Positions 47,440 through 57,215 of a stretch of 64,000 nucleotides of DNA are shown here, in pieces. The notes below the pieces were generated by a model. That model saw only the letters and a program-made list of their open reading frames with translations. It was not told where the DNA came from and did not search any database. The DNA comes from Thermoleophilia bacterium (lineage in GTDB: Bacteria > Actinomycetota > Thermoleophilia > Gaiellales > Gaiellaceae), in assembly GCA_025928515.1 (NCBI GenBank), contig JAICJI010000004.1, forward strand, positions 1 to 64,000, written 5' to 3'. Made by a program: the position numbers and the translations under genes. Numbering within the stretch: the first letter of the stretch is position 1; each line of letters begins with the position of its first letter.

Positions 47440-48026
47440 CCCTGCAGATCCTTCTGGATTTCCGCGAGCGTCTGCGGCCCGACGACGCCGTCCTCGCCCA
47501 GCCCCTTGGCGAGCTGGAACTTCTCGACCGCGATCTTTGTCGCCGGCCCGTAGTCGCCGTCAGCCGTGCCCGGCGAGAAGCCGAGCCGCGTGAGAGCCTG
47601 CTGGAGAAGCTTCACCTGCGGGCCCGTGTCGCCGGGGTTGAGCGGTTGCGCCGGACCCTGTGTCGCGGGGGGCGTGACTGTTTGCGTCGTGGTCTGCGTC
47701 GTGGTCGTGATGTGCTTCGCCGGCGGCGCGACCTGCGGCGGGGCGGGCTTGCTCCCGTTGAAGACGCCGAATGCGGCGAGGATCGCGAAGAAGACGGCGA
47801 GGACGGAGACGCCGATGATCGCAGCCTGGGCCGTCGTGAGCGTCCTGCCCGCGACCACGATGTCCCGGCGGCCCGGCCTGCCGGCGTAGTCCTCCTCCGG
47901 CAGCATCCAGACTTCGTCGGCGTCCTCGTAGGCGCCGCGGCTGACGGCACTTTGCGTCTCTGTCGGCGGCTCGGGCTCGTCGAACCAGTCGTCGTAGCCC
48001 GGGTCGCGAGGGTCGCGACCCTCCAT
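47436..48026 (-). CDS. Membrane protein with C-terminal peptidoglycan-binding domain
   Basis: One TM, Thr/Pro linker, 'LNPGDTGPQVKLLQQALTRLGFSPGTADGDYGPATKIAVEKFQ'. Confidence 0.88.
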   Translation of the reverse strand: MEGRDPRDPGYDDWFDEPEPPTETQSAVSRGAYEDADEVWMLPEEDYAGRPGRRDIVVAGRTLTTAQAAIIGVSVLAVFFAILAAFGVFNGSKPAPPQVAPPAKHITTTTQTTTQTVTPPATQGPAQPLNPGDTGPQVKLLQQALTRLGFSPGTADGDYGPATKIAVEKFQLAKGLGEDGVVGPQTLAEIQKDLQG

Positions 48027-48096
48027 GGCTCGTGACCGTACAGGGTCGGAGCCCAGGCCGACAAGAGAGGGCGCCTTGCGGCGTGTGGCGATCCGC

Positions 48097-49407
48097 TTAC
48101 AGGACGGCGAGGAGCGCGTCGACGACCTGGGGATCGAACTGCGTCCCGGCGCAGCGGCGGAGCTCTTCCTTCGCCGCTTCGAGCGAGAGCGCCTTGCGGT
48201 ACGAGCGGTCGGTCGTCATCGCGCTCCAGGCGTCGCACGTGCACACGACGCGGGCGACGAGCGGGATGCTCTCGCCGGCGAGACGGTCCGGATAGCCGTT
48301 CCCGTCCCAGTGCTCGTGGCACGAGCGGACGTACGGGCCGACTTCGCCGAGGAGGCCGCCGGCACGCTCGAGCATCTCCTGGCCGAGGATCGTGTGGGTG
48401 TTCATGAGCTCGCGCTCGGCGTCGTCGAGCGGGCCGGGCTTGTTGATGACCTCCGTCGGGATCCTCAGCTTCCCGACGTCGTGCAGGAGCGCCGTGAACT
48501 CCGCCATCCGTTGCGCGTCTGCGTCGAGCCCGAGACGGTCGGCGACGGCGAGGACGAGCTCGACGACGTCGCGGCTGTGCGAGCCCGTGTACGCGTCGTC
48601 CGACTCGATCATGTCGCCGAGGAGGTAGGTCGTCCCCTGGTACGCCTCCTTCAGCTCGAGCACCTTGTCGTTCTTCTCCTCCCGCTCCCGTCCGACGCGG
48701 GCGACGATCAGGACCATCGGCATCAAGAGGAGCAAGGCAGCCGGATCGCGGTACGCCGGGAAGGCAGCCAGGAGTCCGAGCGGTGCGAGTACGAGATCGA
48801 AGCTCCAGACGAGGGCGGTGCTCTCGAGCAGGGCACGAGGCGAGATGGGAACGATCGACCGCGTCTGGGCGTAGGTCGACGCGAAGTCGAAGGCGAACTG
48901 GGCGGCGAGCGCCGCGGCGTAGTACGGGACGTCGCTCCAGTGCGGCGCGCGCGAGCCGACGAAATAGAGGAGCAGGGCCGGCCCGACCGAGTGCCAGCAC
49001 GAGCCGACGACCAACGCCAGCCGGTCGGCGGGCATCCGGCCGCGAATGACGTCGGGCAGTCGTCCGAGCAGCATCGCCCCCACGACCGCGAGCGGCAAGG
49101 CCTGCAGCGGCAGGACGAACCACATGACGACGAAGATCGCCTCGGTCGGGATGGCCGCGAAACCCGGGAACTCGACCTCGACGCGTGACGCGATCGCGTA
49201 CGCGACGAGCGCGCTCAGCAACGCCACGAGCGAGAACGAGCGGTGTGACGGGAGCAGGAGAGCGCCGAACGCGACGACGACGAACCCTGTCGCGAGCAGG
49301 CCCGTCACGGCGGTCCGGGTCAAATGCTGCGACTCGCTCTCCCGCTGCAGCTGGAGGACGGCGTCGTCGGTCGTGCGAGGGCCAGTTGCCGCAATTGCCT
49401 CTGTCAC
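48097..49407 (-). CDS. Membrane HD-GYP domain protein (c-di-GMP phosphodiesterase family)
   Basis: 'FTALLHDVGKLRIPTEVINKPGPLDDAE', 'HEHWDGNGYPDRLAGESIPLVARVVCTCDAWSAMTTDRSYRKAL'; N-terminal TM region. Confidence 0.93.
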   Translation of the reverse strand: MTEAIAATGPRTTDDAVLQLQRESESQHLTRTAVTGLLATGFVVVAFGALLLPSHRSFSLVALLSALVAYAIASRVEVEFPGFAAIPTEAIFVVMWFVLPLQALPLAVVGAMLLGRLPDVIRGRMPADRLALVVGSCWHSVGPALLLYFVGSRAPHWSDVPYYAAALAAQFAFDFASTYAQTRSIVPISPRALLESTALVWSFDLVLAPLGLLAAFPAYRDPAALLLLMPMVLIVARVGREREEKNDKVLELKEAYQGTTYLLGDMIESDDAYTGSHSRDVVELVLAVADRLGLDADAQRMAEFTALLHDVGKLRIPTEVINKPGPLDDAERELMNTHTILGQEMLERAGGLLGEVGPYVRSCHEHWDGNGYPDRLAGESIPLVARVVCTCDAWSAMTTDRSYRKALSLEAAKEELRRCAGTQFDPQVVDALLAVL

Positions 49408-49560
49408 GGAACGTAGATCGGCACTCGTGCCCGGGGTGCTTGAGTCGGATCACAAGAACCCTCGTTCGAGGGAACGAAGCCCCCCACCGGAGTGATTGCC
49501 GGTCTGTTGCGGCCGCACCAGGATTCGCCGACTGTTCCTGCGGCTTTGTGAGGTATCGAG

Positions 49561-50178
49561 ATGGGGTTGAAAAGGCGTCTGTGGCTCTTCCCTGCAGCTA
49601 CCGCTCTGGCGGTTGTGCTTTCCGTCCCGGCGGCTTCCGCCGCCCGAAGCAACAGCATCCTGCCGTCGTGCGGTGCGCAGAGCTATCCGTTCAAGACCTG
49701 GAGTGACCCTGACGCGTACTGCAAGTTCCCGAACCTCGGCTTCGAGAGCGGGGCCGTCTCCTGGAAGCTCGGGGGGAAGGCGTCTGTCGTTTCGGCGAAC
49801 GAGCCGTGGCACGTGTCGGGTGCCGGCACGCACGCTCTGCAGCTCGGTCCCGGCGCGTCGGCTCTCAGCTCGTCGTTGCCGGTCAATCTTCTCGACCCGT
49901 GGATCCGCTTCTTCGCGCGCAGCTCGGGCGCGAATGGCTCGCTCCACGTGCAAGTCCTCTTCCACGGGCTGCTCGGGAACTTGACCGGTCTGCTCAACGT
50001 CGGCAGCCTCTCGCCGGGCAGCTACTCGAGCTGGCACCCCACACCGCGCGTGCTCTCGGCTCTCGCTCTCCCGCTTCTGACGACGAGTGCGCAGGTGCAG
50101 GTCACCTCGCAGGCGACCTCGGGCAGTTGGCAGGTGGACGACGTCTACCTCGACCCCTGCGTCGCGAAGCTCGGCTAG
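49561..50178 (+). CDS. Secreted hypothetical protein
   Basis: MGLKRRLWLFPAATALAVVLSVPAASA signal; 'NLGFESGAVSWKLGG...WQVDDVYLDPC' carbohydrate-binding-module-like jelly-roll pattern. Confidence 0.7.
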   Translation: MGLKRRLWLFPAATALAVVLSVPAASAARSNSILPSCGAQSYPFKTWSDPDAYCKFPNLGFESGAVSWKLGGKASVVSANEPWHVSGAGTHALQLGPGASALSSSLPVNLLDPWIRFFARSSGANGSLHVQVLFHGLLGNLTGLLNVGSLSPGSYSSWHPTPRVLSALALPLLTTSAQVQVTSQATSGSWQVDDVYLDPCVAKLG

Positions 50179-50196
50179 CACATTTCTCTCCCCCGA

Positions 50197-50230
50197 CCGG
50201 AAGGCGTGACGAAGCCGTCACGCCTTCCGG
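50197..50230. terminator. Perfect 14-bp stem hairpin
   Basis: ccggaaggcgtgac-gaagcc-gtcacgccttccgg after the 50178 stop; no T-tract. Confidence 0.6.
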
Positions 50231-50245
50231 GCTAGCTTCATCCTC

Positions 50246-50515
50246 ATGGCGACGAGGGCGGCGACACCGTGGGGACCTGCGGATCTCGTGGAGGAGCTGA
50301 GCGTCCCGCAGCAAGCCGGGAAGAAGCGCTTCGCATCGAAGGTGCAGCTGCTCGAGACGGCAAAGGGTGAGAGGCTCGTCCGCTTCTCCTACGCCGGCCC
50401 CGGTGGCGGGACGCGCCGCCCGGTGACCCTCCGAGAGCGAGACATCGGACGGCTGAAAACCGCCCTCGCGCAACATCCGGCGCTCGCCCAGGCTCTTGGG
50501 CTGGACGCTCAGTAG
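50246..50515 (+). CDS. Conserved hypothetical protein
   Basis: ORF track; 89 aa 'KKRFASKVQLLETAKGERLVRFSYAGPGGGTRRPVTLRERDIGRLKTAL'. Confidence 0.6.
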   Translation: MATRAATPWGPADLVEELSVPQQAGKKRFASKVQLLETAKGERLVRFSYAGPGGGTRRPVTLRERDIGRLKTALAQHPALAQALGLDAQ

Positions 50516-51189
50516 GCGGCGAGCACCCGGTCGCGGGCGGCGTCGACCAGCGAGGCGAGGAGCAGTGCTCCGTCGTCCGAGCCCAGCAGGGGGTCGACAG
50601 CGTGCTCCGGGTGCGGCATGAGGCCCATCACGTTGCCGGCCTCGTTGCACACGCCGGCGATGTTCTCGACCGAGCCGTTGGGGTTCTCGAGGTAGCGAAG
50701 CACGACCTGGGACGGATCGAGGTCCGGCGGAGGCAGGTACCGGCCGTCGCCGTGCTTGACGGGCAGCACGAGCCGCTGCTTCAGCCTGCAGCGCCGGGTG
50801 AAGGCGAGGTCGCTCCGCTCGACCGTCAGCGGCACGTCACGGCAGACGAAGCGGAGCGACTCGTTGCGGAGCAAGGCGCCGGGCAGGAGGCCGGCTTCGC
50901 AGAGGACCTGGAAGCCGTTGCAGATCCCGAGCACGAGCCCGCCCGCGTCGGCGAGCTCGCACACCGCGGCCGTCGCCGGCGAGAAGCGGGCGATTGCGCC
51001 GCAGCGGAGGTAGTCGCCGTACGAGAAGCCGCCGGGGATCACGACCGCGTCGAGGTCCGGCAGCTCGTGTTCCTCGTGCCAGACCGAAATCGCCTCGGCG
51101 TCGAGCGCCCCGAGCGCCCACAGCGCGTCGCGGTCGTCCTGCGAGCCGGGATACGTGATCACCCCGATCCTCGGCTGCGGGCTAGCCAA
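50509..51189 (-). CDS. purQ: Phosphoribosylformylglycinamidine synthase subunit PurQ
   Basis: 'VITYPGSQDDRDAL', 'VIPGGFSYGDYLRCGAIARFSP', 'GLVLGICNGFQVLCEAGLLPGAL', 'GLMPHPEHA'. Confidence 0.96.
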   Translation of the reverse strand: MASPQPRIGVITYPGSQDDRDALWALGALDAEAISVWHEEHELPDLDAVVIPGGFSYGDYLRCGAIARFSPATAAVCELADAGGLVLGICNGFQVLCEAGLLPGALLRNESLRFVCRDVPLTVERSDLAFTRRCRLKQRLVLPVKHGDGRYLPPPDLDPSQVVLRYLENPNGSVENIAGVCNEAGNVMGLMPHPEHAVDPLLGSDDGALLLASLVDAARDRVLAAY

Positions 51190-51421
51190 CGATCTCCACC
51201 TCGTACGACTCGATCAGCGGGTTCGCAAGCAGCTGCTCGCACATCTGTTCCACCTGCGCCTGGGCCGCCGCCGCGTCCGCGGCCTCGACCTCGAGGTCGA
51301 TCACCTTGCCGACGCGCGCGTCGCGCACCTCGAAGCCGAGGTGGCCGAGCGCCGAGCCGACCGCCTCCCCTTGCGGATCGAGGATGCCCGGCTTCGGCCT
51401 GACCAGGACGGTGGCCCTCAC
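51182..51421 (-). CDS. purS: Phosphoribosylformylglycinamidine synthase subunit PurS
   Basis: 'VRPKPGILDPQGEAVGSALGHLGF...VRDARVGKVIDLEVEA'; between purQ and purC. Confidence 0.95.
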   Translation of the reverse strand: MRATVLVRPKPGILDPQGEAVGSALGHLGFEVRDARVGKVIDLEVEAADAAAAQAQVEQMCEQLLANPLIESYEVEIVG

Positions 51422-52275
51422 CCCAGCACCACGCTGGGATCGTCGACGTACGCCGGGAACGGGATCGTCGTCAGCCGCTCGAAGGCCTCGTGGTACTTGG
51501 CGCGGGTCACCTGCACGACTTCGTCCGGCAGCTCCGGGCCGGGATCGGTCTTGTCCCAGCCGGTCGTCTCGCAGTAGTCGCGGACGAATTGCTTGTCGAA
51601 GCTGTCCTGCGCCTTGCCCGGCTCGTACGTGTCGCCCGGCCAGAAGCGGGAGGAGTCGGGCGTCAGCGCCTCGTCGCCGAGCACGAGCCTGCCGTCGGCG
51701 TCGAGCCCCAGCTCGAACTTCGTGTCGGCGATGATGATCCCCGCACGGAGCGCGTGGTCGGCCGCAGTCTTGTAGAGCCGGAGCGAGACCCGCTCTGCCT
51801 CGCGGAGCCGTTCCTCGCCGATGAGCTCCGCGGCCTGCTCGCGCGTGATGTTCTCGTCATGGCCCTCGTGCGCCTTCGTGGCCGGCGTGAAGATCGGCTC
51901 GGGGAGCTTGTCCGACTCGCGGAGGCCTTCCGGGAGCTTGTGCCCGCAGACCTCGCCGCTCGCCCGGTAGTCCTTCCAGCCCGAGCCGGCGAGGTAGCCG
52001 CGGACGACGCATTCGATCGGCAGCATCTCGAGCCGGCGACACTCCATCGAGCGGCCGTCCTCGCGGACCGCGAGCATGTGATTCGGCACGATCGGGCCGA
52101 GGAGCGTGAACCAGTAGCCCGAGAGGCCGGTCAGGACGAGTCCCTTGTCCGGGATCTCGGTCGGCAGGACGACGTCGAAGGTCGAGATGCGGTCGGACGC
52201 GACGAGCAGCAGGCGGTCGTCGTCGATCGCGTAGATGTCCCGCACCTTTCCGGACGCGATGTGGGTTTCAGGCAT
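51418..52275 (-). CDS. purC: SAICAR synthetase
   Basis: 'SGKVRDIYAIDDDRLLLVASDRISTFDVVLPTEIPDKG', 'IECVVRGYLAGSGWKDY'. Confidence 0.96.
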   Translation of the reverse strand: MPETHIASGKVRDIYAIDDDRLLLVASDRISTFDVVLPTEIPDKGLVLTGLSGYWFTLLGPIVPNHMLAVREDGRSMECRRLEMLPIECVVRGYLAGSGWKDYRASGEVCGHKLPEGLRESDKLPEPIFTPATKAHEGHDENITREQAAELIGEERLREAERVSLRLYKTAADHALRAGIIIADTKFELGLDADGRLVLGDEALTPDSSRFWPGDTYEPGKAQDSFDKQFVRDYCETTGWDKTDPGPELPDEVVQVTRAKYHEAFERLTTIPFPAYVDDPSVVLG

Positions 52276-53575
52276 GTAGCGGCTCCTCCTTGAGTGCTTC
52301 GAGACGGGCAAAGACGGTGTCGATGTGGCGCGTGTACGCGCCGAGGTCGAACGTCGAGGCGAGGTCCAGGCGCGAGGCGATCTCCTCGTCGGCTCGACAG
52401 AGCTCGCGGAAGTCGAGCTCCTCCTCCCAGGCGCGCATCGCCGCGCGCTGGACGAGGCGGTAGGCATCGTCGCGCGCGAGCCCCGACTCGACGAGTCCGT
52501 TGAGGACGCGCTGGCTGAAGAAGAGAAAGTGGCTCGCCTCGAGGTTCCGGCGCATCCGCTCGGGTCGCACGACGAGGCCTTCCACGAGCCAGGCGAAGCG
52601 CTCGAGCATGTAGTCGAGGGCGAGAAAGGCGTCGGGGATGACGACGCGCTCCGCCGACGAGTGCGAGATGTCGCGCTCGTGCCAGAGGGCGACGTTCTCG
52701 AGGCCGACGAGGGAGTTGGCGCGCACGACCCGCGCCAGGCCGCAGATCCGTTCCGCGACGACGGGGTTTCGCTTGTGTGGCATCGCCGACGAGCCCTTCT
52801 GCCCGCGGCCGAACGGCTCCTGCACCTCGCCGACCTCGGTGCGGGCGAGGTGACGGATCTCGAGCGCGAGCGCGTCGAGCGACGAGGCGACGACGGCGAG
52901 CGCCGTCAAGAGCTCGGCGTGCCGATCGCGCTGCAGGACCTGGGTGGAAGTCGGAGCCGGCTCGAGGCCGAGCCTCTCGCAGGCCAGCCGCTCGAGCTCC
53001 GGGTCGGTCGCGGCATAGGTGCCGACGGCGCCCGAAAGCTTGCCGACGCGCATTCCCTCGAGCGCGCGCGCGACGCGTTCCCGGCCGCGGGCGAGCTCGA
53101 ACGCCCAGCCTGCGAGCTTCAGCCCGAACGTCGTCGGCTCGGCGTGGACGCCGTGTGTGCGGCCGATCTGCAGCGTCGAGCGGTGTTCCTCCGCGCGGGC
53201 GCTCACCACGCCGAAGGCATGGTCGATCCCGGCGAGGATGAGCGTCCCGGCCTCGCGTATCTGCAGGGAGAGCCCCGTGTCGACGATGTCGGAGGACGTG
53301 AGCCCGTAGTGAAACCAGCGGCCCTCCTCGCCGAGCTGCTCGGCGACGGCGTCGACGAAGGCGGCCGTGTCGTGGTGGAGCGTCGCCTCGAGCTCGGCCA
53401 CGCGCGCGGCGGTCGGTGGGGTCGCCTCGCCGATCCGCCTTGCGGCCTCTTCGGGCACGACTCCCAGCTCCGCCCAGGCCCCCGTGGCGGCGAGCTCGAC
53501 CTCGAGCCACGTGGCGAGCTTCCCCTCGTCCGACCAGATCCTGGCCATGGCCGGGCGGGAGTAGCGGGCGATCAC
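52268..53575 (-). CDS. purB: Adenylosuccinate lyase
   Basis: 'GQKGSSAMPHKRNPVVAERICGLARVVR' fumarase/ASL signature; 'GLTSSDIVDTGLSLQ'. Confidence 0.96.
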   Translation of the reverse strand: MIARYSRPAMARIWSDEGKLATWLEVELAATGAWAELGVVPEEAARRIGEATPPTAARVAELEATLHHDTAAFVDAVAEQLGEEGRWFHYGLTSSDIVDTGLSLQIREAGTLILAGIDHAFGVVSARAEEHRSTLQIGRTHGVHAEPTTFGLKLAGWAFELARGRERVARALEGMRVGKLSGAVGTYAATDPELERLACERLGLEPAPTSTQVLQRDRHAELLTALAVVASSLDALALEIRHLARTEVGEVQEPFGRGQKGSSAMPHKRNPVVAERICGLARVVRANSLVGLENVALWHERDISHSSAERVVIPDAFLALDYMLERFAWLVEGLVVRPERMRRNLEASHFLFFSQRVLNGLVESGLARDDAYRLVQRAAMRAWEEELDFRELCRADEEIASRLDLASTFDLGAYTRHIDTVFARLEALKEEPLHA

Positions 53576-53695
53576 GGCTCCAGTCTAGAGCCCTCGTCCG
53601 CCGACGCCCGGTCCCTCCGACGGAGGACTGCGATCGGGCAAAACCGACGCTACTCTGGCGCGGATTTATCCCGTGAAATCTGTAGGAAGGTGCTT

Positions 53696-54766
53696 TTGAA
53701 GAGGTATGTTCTTTCCGTCGCGATCGCCCTCGCGGTCGCCCTCGCCGCCGCGGGTGGCGCGCAGGCCAAGGCCCACCACCACTTCCACCATCGCCGCGCC
53801 GCTCGCAGCCTCGTGCCGAGCTTCGCGCCGCACCCCCGGGCCTGGCTGAACGCACTCACCGAGTTTCCGCGCAACCCCACGCCTCCACACAGGGCGAAGC
53901 ATGTTCACCGGCAGGCCGCGAAGCGTCAACCGCGCTCGTTGAGCCGCCTGCGGGCGACGACCCTCTCGATCTACGAGCACCGCGCGAAGCGGTCAGTCCT
54001 CTTCGCCCAGGGGTGCTCTGCCGCGCGCCGGCACGAGAACGGCGTGGTCGTGCTCGACTTCGGCAAGCCGGCGTTCGAGCACGGCGGCTACGGGACGATC
54101 GTCTTCTCGGGCCGCTTCGCGACGAACCACAAGATCACGGCCGCCATGCTCGGCTACGCGCGCGGCTACGTGTCCTGCCTCCCGGAGACGTCGACTGCGT
54201 CGATCGAGCTTGCACGCGGCACGAGCAACTACCACCCGGCGGTCCCGAGCGCCTACGAGGCCGGCGTCCGCTGGGCCCGCGAGACGAACAAGCTCGGGCG
54301 CGAGCTCGCGCGCCACGGGCTGGACGCGCACGTCGAGGCAGCCGCGGCTGACGACGCCGAGCCGGCCTGGGATCCGTCCTTCCTCAAGACGGGCCATTTC
54401 TTCCACGGCTTCCGCGCTGCGGTGCACGGCCACACGCTCTTCGACTACGGCTCGCTCGATGGAGGCGTCGGCGCGATCTGGAGCGCGCGGCAGGCGTGGT
54501 ACGTCGCCGGCGGGATCCGCCATACCAAAGCGCTGCCCGAGATCTACAACTCTGCGATGGCGCGGGAGTGGGCGGAGCTGGCCCGGATCGCCCGTGGCCG
54601 CTACCACCGCGCCGTCCACTTCGCCGGCGTGATGACGCAGGGCACGTCGAGCTGCAATTGCGGGCTTCGGCCGCCGGAGGCGCACCGCGTCCTCGCGCAG
54701 GCGCTTGTCGCTCAAGGGGTCGCACACGTGCAGCTTCCTGTGGGCGGGACGAACATCGTCGGCTGA
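53696..54766 (+). CDS. Secreted hypothetical protein
   Basis: TTG start 5 nt after aggaagg; signal LLKRYVLSVAIALAVALAAAGGAQA; no recognised domain. Confidence 0.65.
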   Translation: MKRYVLSVAIALAVALAAAGGAQAKAHHHFHHRRAARSLVPSFAPHPRAWLNALTEFPRNPTPPHRAKHVHRQAAKRQPRSLSRLRATTLSIYEHRAKRSVLFAQGCSAARRHENGVVVLDFGKPAFEHGGYGTIVFSGRFATNHKITAAMLGYARGYVSCLPETSTASIELARGTSNYHPAVPSAYEAGVRWARETNKLGRELARHGLDAHVEAAAADDAEPAWDPSFLKTGHFFHGFRAAVHGHTLFDYGSLDGGVGAIWSARQAWYVAGGIRHTKALPEIYNSAMAREWAELARIARGRYHRAVHFAGVMTQGTSSCNCGLRPPEAHRVLAQALVAQGVAHVQLPVGGTNIVG

Positions 54767-54776
54767 GGGACGCCGC

Positions 54777-55187
54777 CTAGGCCCCGAGGATCCGGAGCGC
54801 GAGAGCGGCGGCGTTCTTGGCGTTGTCGACGCCGACCGTCGCGACCGGCACGCCCGGCGGCATCTGCGCGATCGCGAGCAGTGCGTCGAGGCCGTCGAGA
54901 ACACTCAGGCTCGAGCGGAGGGGAACGCCGATCACGGGGAGGTCGGTCTGCGCTGCAACTGCGCCGGGCAGCGCGGCCGACAGCCCCGCGCCACAGATCA
55001 GGACGCGTAGGCCGCGGCCGCGAGCGCTTCTCGCGTACTCCGCGACTGCGTCCGGCGTGCGGTGAGCCGACCGCACCTCGAACTCGTACCCGACGCCTGC
55101 TTCGTCGAGCAGCGCCGTGGCGCTCTCCATCCGCTCGCGGTCGGATTCCGAGCCGACGAGGATGCCGATCCGCGGTCCCTCAGACAT
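54777..55187 (-). CDS. purE: PurE-type 5-(carboxyamino)imidazole ribonucleotide mutase/AIR carboxylase
   Basis: 'ILVGSESDRERM', 'EFEVRSAHRTPDAVAEYARSARGRGLRVLICGAGLSAALPGAVAAQTDLPVIGVPL'. Confidence 0.94.
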   Translation of the reverse strand: MSEGPRIGILVGSESDRERMESATALLDEAGVGYEFEVRSAHRTPDAVAEYARSARGRGLRVLICGAGLSAALPGAVAAQTDLPVIGVPLRSSLSVLDGLDALLAIAQMPPGVPVATVGVDNAKNAAALALRILGA

Positions 55188-56370
55188 CGGCCGCTATGTC
55201 CGTCCGGAGATGCATGCCGGCGAAATCTATGCGCGCCGCGGCTTCGTAGGCTGCGCTTCTTGCTGCCTCGGCCGTGTCACCGACGCCGACCACGTCGAGG
55301 ATGCGCCCGCCGTTCGTGACGAGCCGCCCGTCGTGCAGCGCGGTGCCGGCGTGGAAGACGAGCGCCCCGGAGCCCTCGGCATCCTCGACCCCGTCGATCG
55401 GCGTGCCCTGGTCGCCGCGCTCGGGATAGGCGGCGCCCGAGAGCACGACCGTCACGGCGGCGCGATCCGCAACGTCGGGCGGCTGTGAGAGGTCGCCGGC
55501 GAGCAGCGGCAAGAGGTCGCTCTCGAGGCGCGGCAGGAGCGACTGTGTTTCCGGGTCGCCGAAGCGGCAGTTGAACTCGATCACGCGCAGTCCGTCCTCG
55601 GTTCGCATCAGGCCGGCATAGAGGAGGCCCTGGAACGGCGTGCCGCGGCGCGCGAGCTCGCGGAGCACGGGCAGATGCACGGTCTCGAGGATCTCCTGCG
55701 CGTCGCCGTCGGGAACGTCCGGCAACGGGGAGAACGAGCCCATGCCACCGGTGTTGGCTCCGGTGTCTCCGTCCCCGATTCGCTTGTAGTCACGGGCGGG
55801 CGGGAACGGCACGGCGACCTCGCCCGCAGCCACTGCGAAGAGCGACAGCTCCGGACCCTCGAGGAGCTCCTCGACGTGGAAGGGCTGGTCGAACGCATTC
55901 GCGACCTGGAGTGCCGACTGGAGCTCCTCCTCGCTGCGACAAACCCAGACTCCCTTGCCGGCCGCGAGCCCGTCGAGCTTGAGTACGCAGGGCGGGCGGG
56001 CGACGGGCAGCGTCTGGGCAGTCGGCACGCCGGCTGCGTCCATCACCTCCTTGGCGAACGACTTCGAGCCCTCGATGCGTGCGGCCGTCGCGCTCGGCCC
56101 GAAGACGGCGATGCCGCGATGGCGCAGCTCGTCGGCGAGGCCCGCGACGAGCGGCGCCTCCGGGCCGACGACGACGAGGTCGATCCGGAGCTCGCGGGCG
56201 AGTGAGACGAGCGCGGGTTGGTCGTCCGCGCGCACGGGGTGGCAGTGGGCGAGCGCGGCGATTCCCGGGTTGCCGGGAGCCGCATGCAGCTCGGCGAGCC
56301 CGGCGCCGCGAGAAAGCGACCAGGCGAGGGCATGCTCCCGACCCCCCGAACCGACGACCAGCACCCTCAC
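55180..56370 (-). CDS. purD: Phosphoribosylamine-glycine ligase
   Basis: 'MRVLVVGSGGREHALAWSL', 'HAAPGNPGIAALA', 'FNCRFGDPETQSLLPRLESDLL'. Confidence 0.96.
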   Translation of the reverse strand: MRVLVVGSGGREHALAWSLSRGAGLAELHAAPGNPGIAALAHCHPVRADDQPALVSLARELRIDLVVVGPEAPLVAGLADELRHRGIAVFGPSATAARIEGSKSFAKEVMDAAGVPTAQTLPVARPPCVLKLDGLAAGKGVWVCRSEEELQSALQVANAFDQPFHVEELLEGPELSLFAVAAGEVAVPFPPARDYKRIGDGDTGANTGGMGSFSPLPDVPDGDAQEILETVHLPVLRELARRGTPFQGLLYAGLMRTEDGLRVIEFNCRFGDPETQSLLPRLESDLLPLLAGDLSQPPDVADRAAVTVVLSGAAYPERGDQGTPIDGVEDAEGSGALVFHAGTALHDGRLVTNGGRILDVVGVGDTAEAARSAAYEAAARIDFAGMHLRTDIAADV

Positions 56371-56435
56371 CAGGCGATCCTATTGGGCGCGTTTCCGTTC
56401 TGAGGCTTGATGGCCCGGTTACGCTGCGGGCGCTG

Positions 56436-57215
56436 ATGGACGCGCCGCCCTACTCGGCCGCCGCGGTCGACGTCCTCCGGCTTCCGGCCGGCGCGACCGA
56501 GCGCGACCGGGTGGCCGTCGAGGAGCCGCTCGAGATCCGGATCGGCGGCCGGCCGGTTGCGGTCACCATGCGGACTCCCGGCCACGACGAGGAGCTCGCC
56601 CTCGGCTTCTGCCTGTCCGAAGGGCTGCGACCGAGCGCTGCGCGCCTGCCCGGCGACCTGGCGGCGAATGCGGTCGACGTCGACGCACCGGGCTTCGATC
56701 CGGCGCGGCTACAGCGCAGCTTCTACACCTCGTCCTCCTGTGGCGTCTGCGGCAAGGGAGCGCTGGAGGCGCTCGCGGTCGAGGCGCCGCGCGTCGAGTC
56801 CGAGCTCGGACTCGAGCTGCCGCTGGTCGCGACGCTGCCTGACCGGCTGCGGGAGGCGCAGGCGGCGTTCGAGGCTACGGGAGGCCTGCACGCGACGGGG
56901 CTCTTCTCCGCCGCGGGTGAGCCGTTGTGCGTGCGAGAGGACGTCGGCCGCCACAACGCAATGGACAAGGTCGTCGGCTGGGCCTTCCGCCAGCACCTGC
57001 TCCCGCTCGCCGAGCACGTGCTCTGCTTGAGTGGGCGACTTTCGTTCGAGCTCGTCCAGAAGGCCGCCGTCGCCGGCTGCCCGGTTCTCGTCGCGGTCGG
57101 CGCGCCGTCGAGCCTCGCCGTCGACCTGGCTGCCGACCGGGGGATCACGCTCTGCGGCTTCGTCCGCGGCGGCTCCGTCAACGTCTACACGGAGCCGTGG
57201 CGGATCAAGCCCTGA
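56436..57215 (+). CDS. fdhD: Formate dehydrogenase accessory sulfurtransferase FdhD
   Basis: '[18 protein letters not shown]', '[12 protein letters not shown]', '[16 protein letters not shown]'. Confidence 0.95.
   Translation: MDAPPYSAAAVDVLRLPAGATERDRVAVEEPLEIRIGGRPVAVTMRTPGHDEELALGFCLSEGLRPSAARLPGDLAANAVDVDAPGFDPARLQRSFYTSSSCGVCGKGALEALAVEAPRVESELGLELPLVATLPDRLREAQAAFEATGGLHATGLFSAAGEPLCVREDVGRHNAMDKVVGWAFRQHLLPLAEHVLCLSGRLSFELVQKAAVAGCPVLVAVGAPSSLAVDLAADRGITLCGFVRGGSVNVYTEPWRIKP

Noticed and set aside
54705-55010. Small ORFs opposite purE
   Set aside because: Antisense to purE with no supporting signal.
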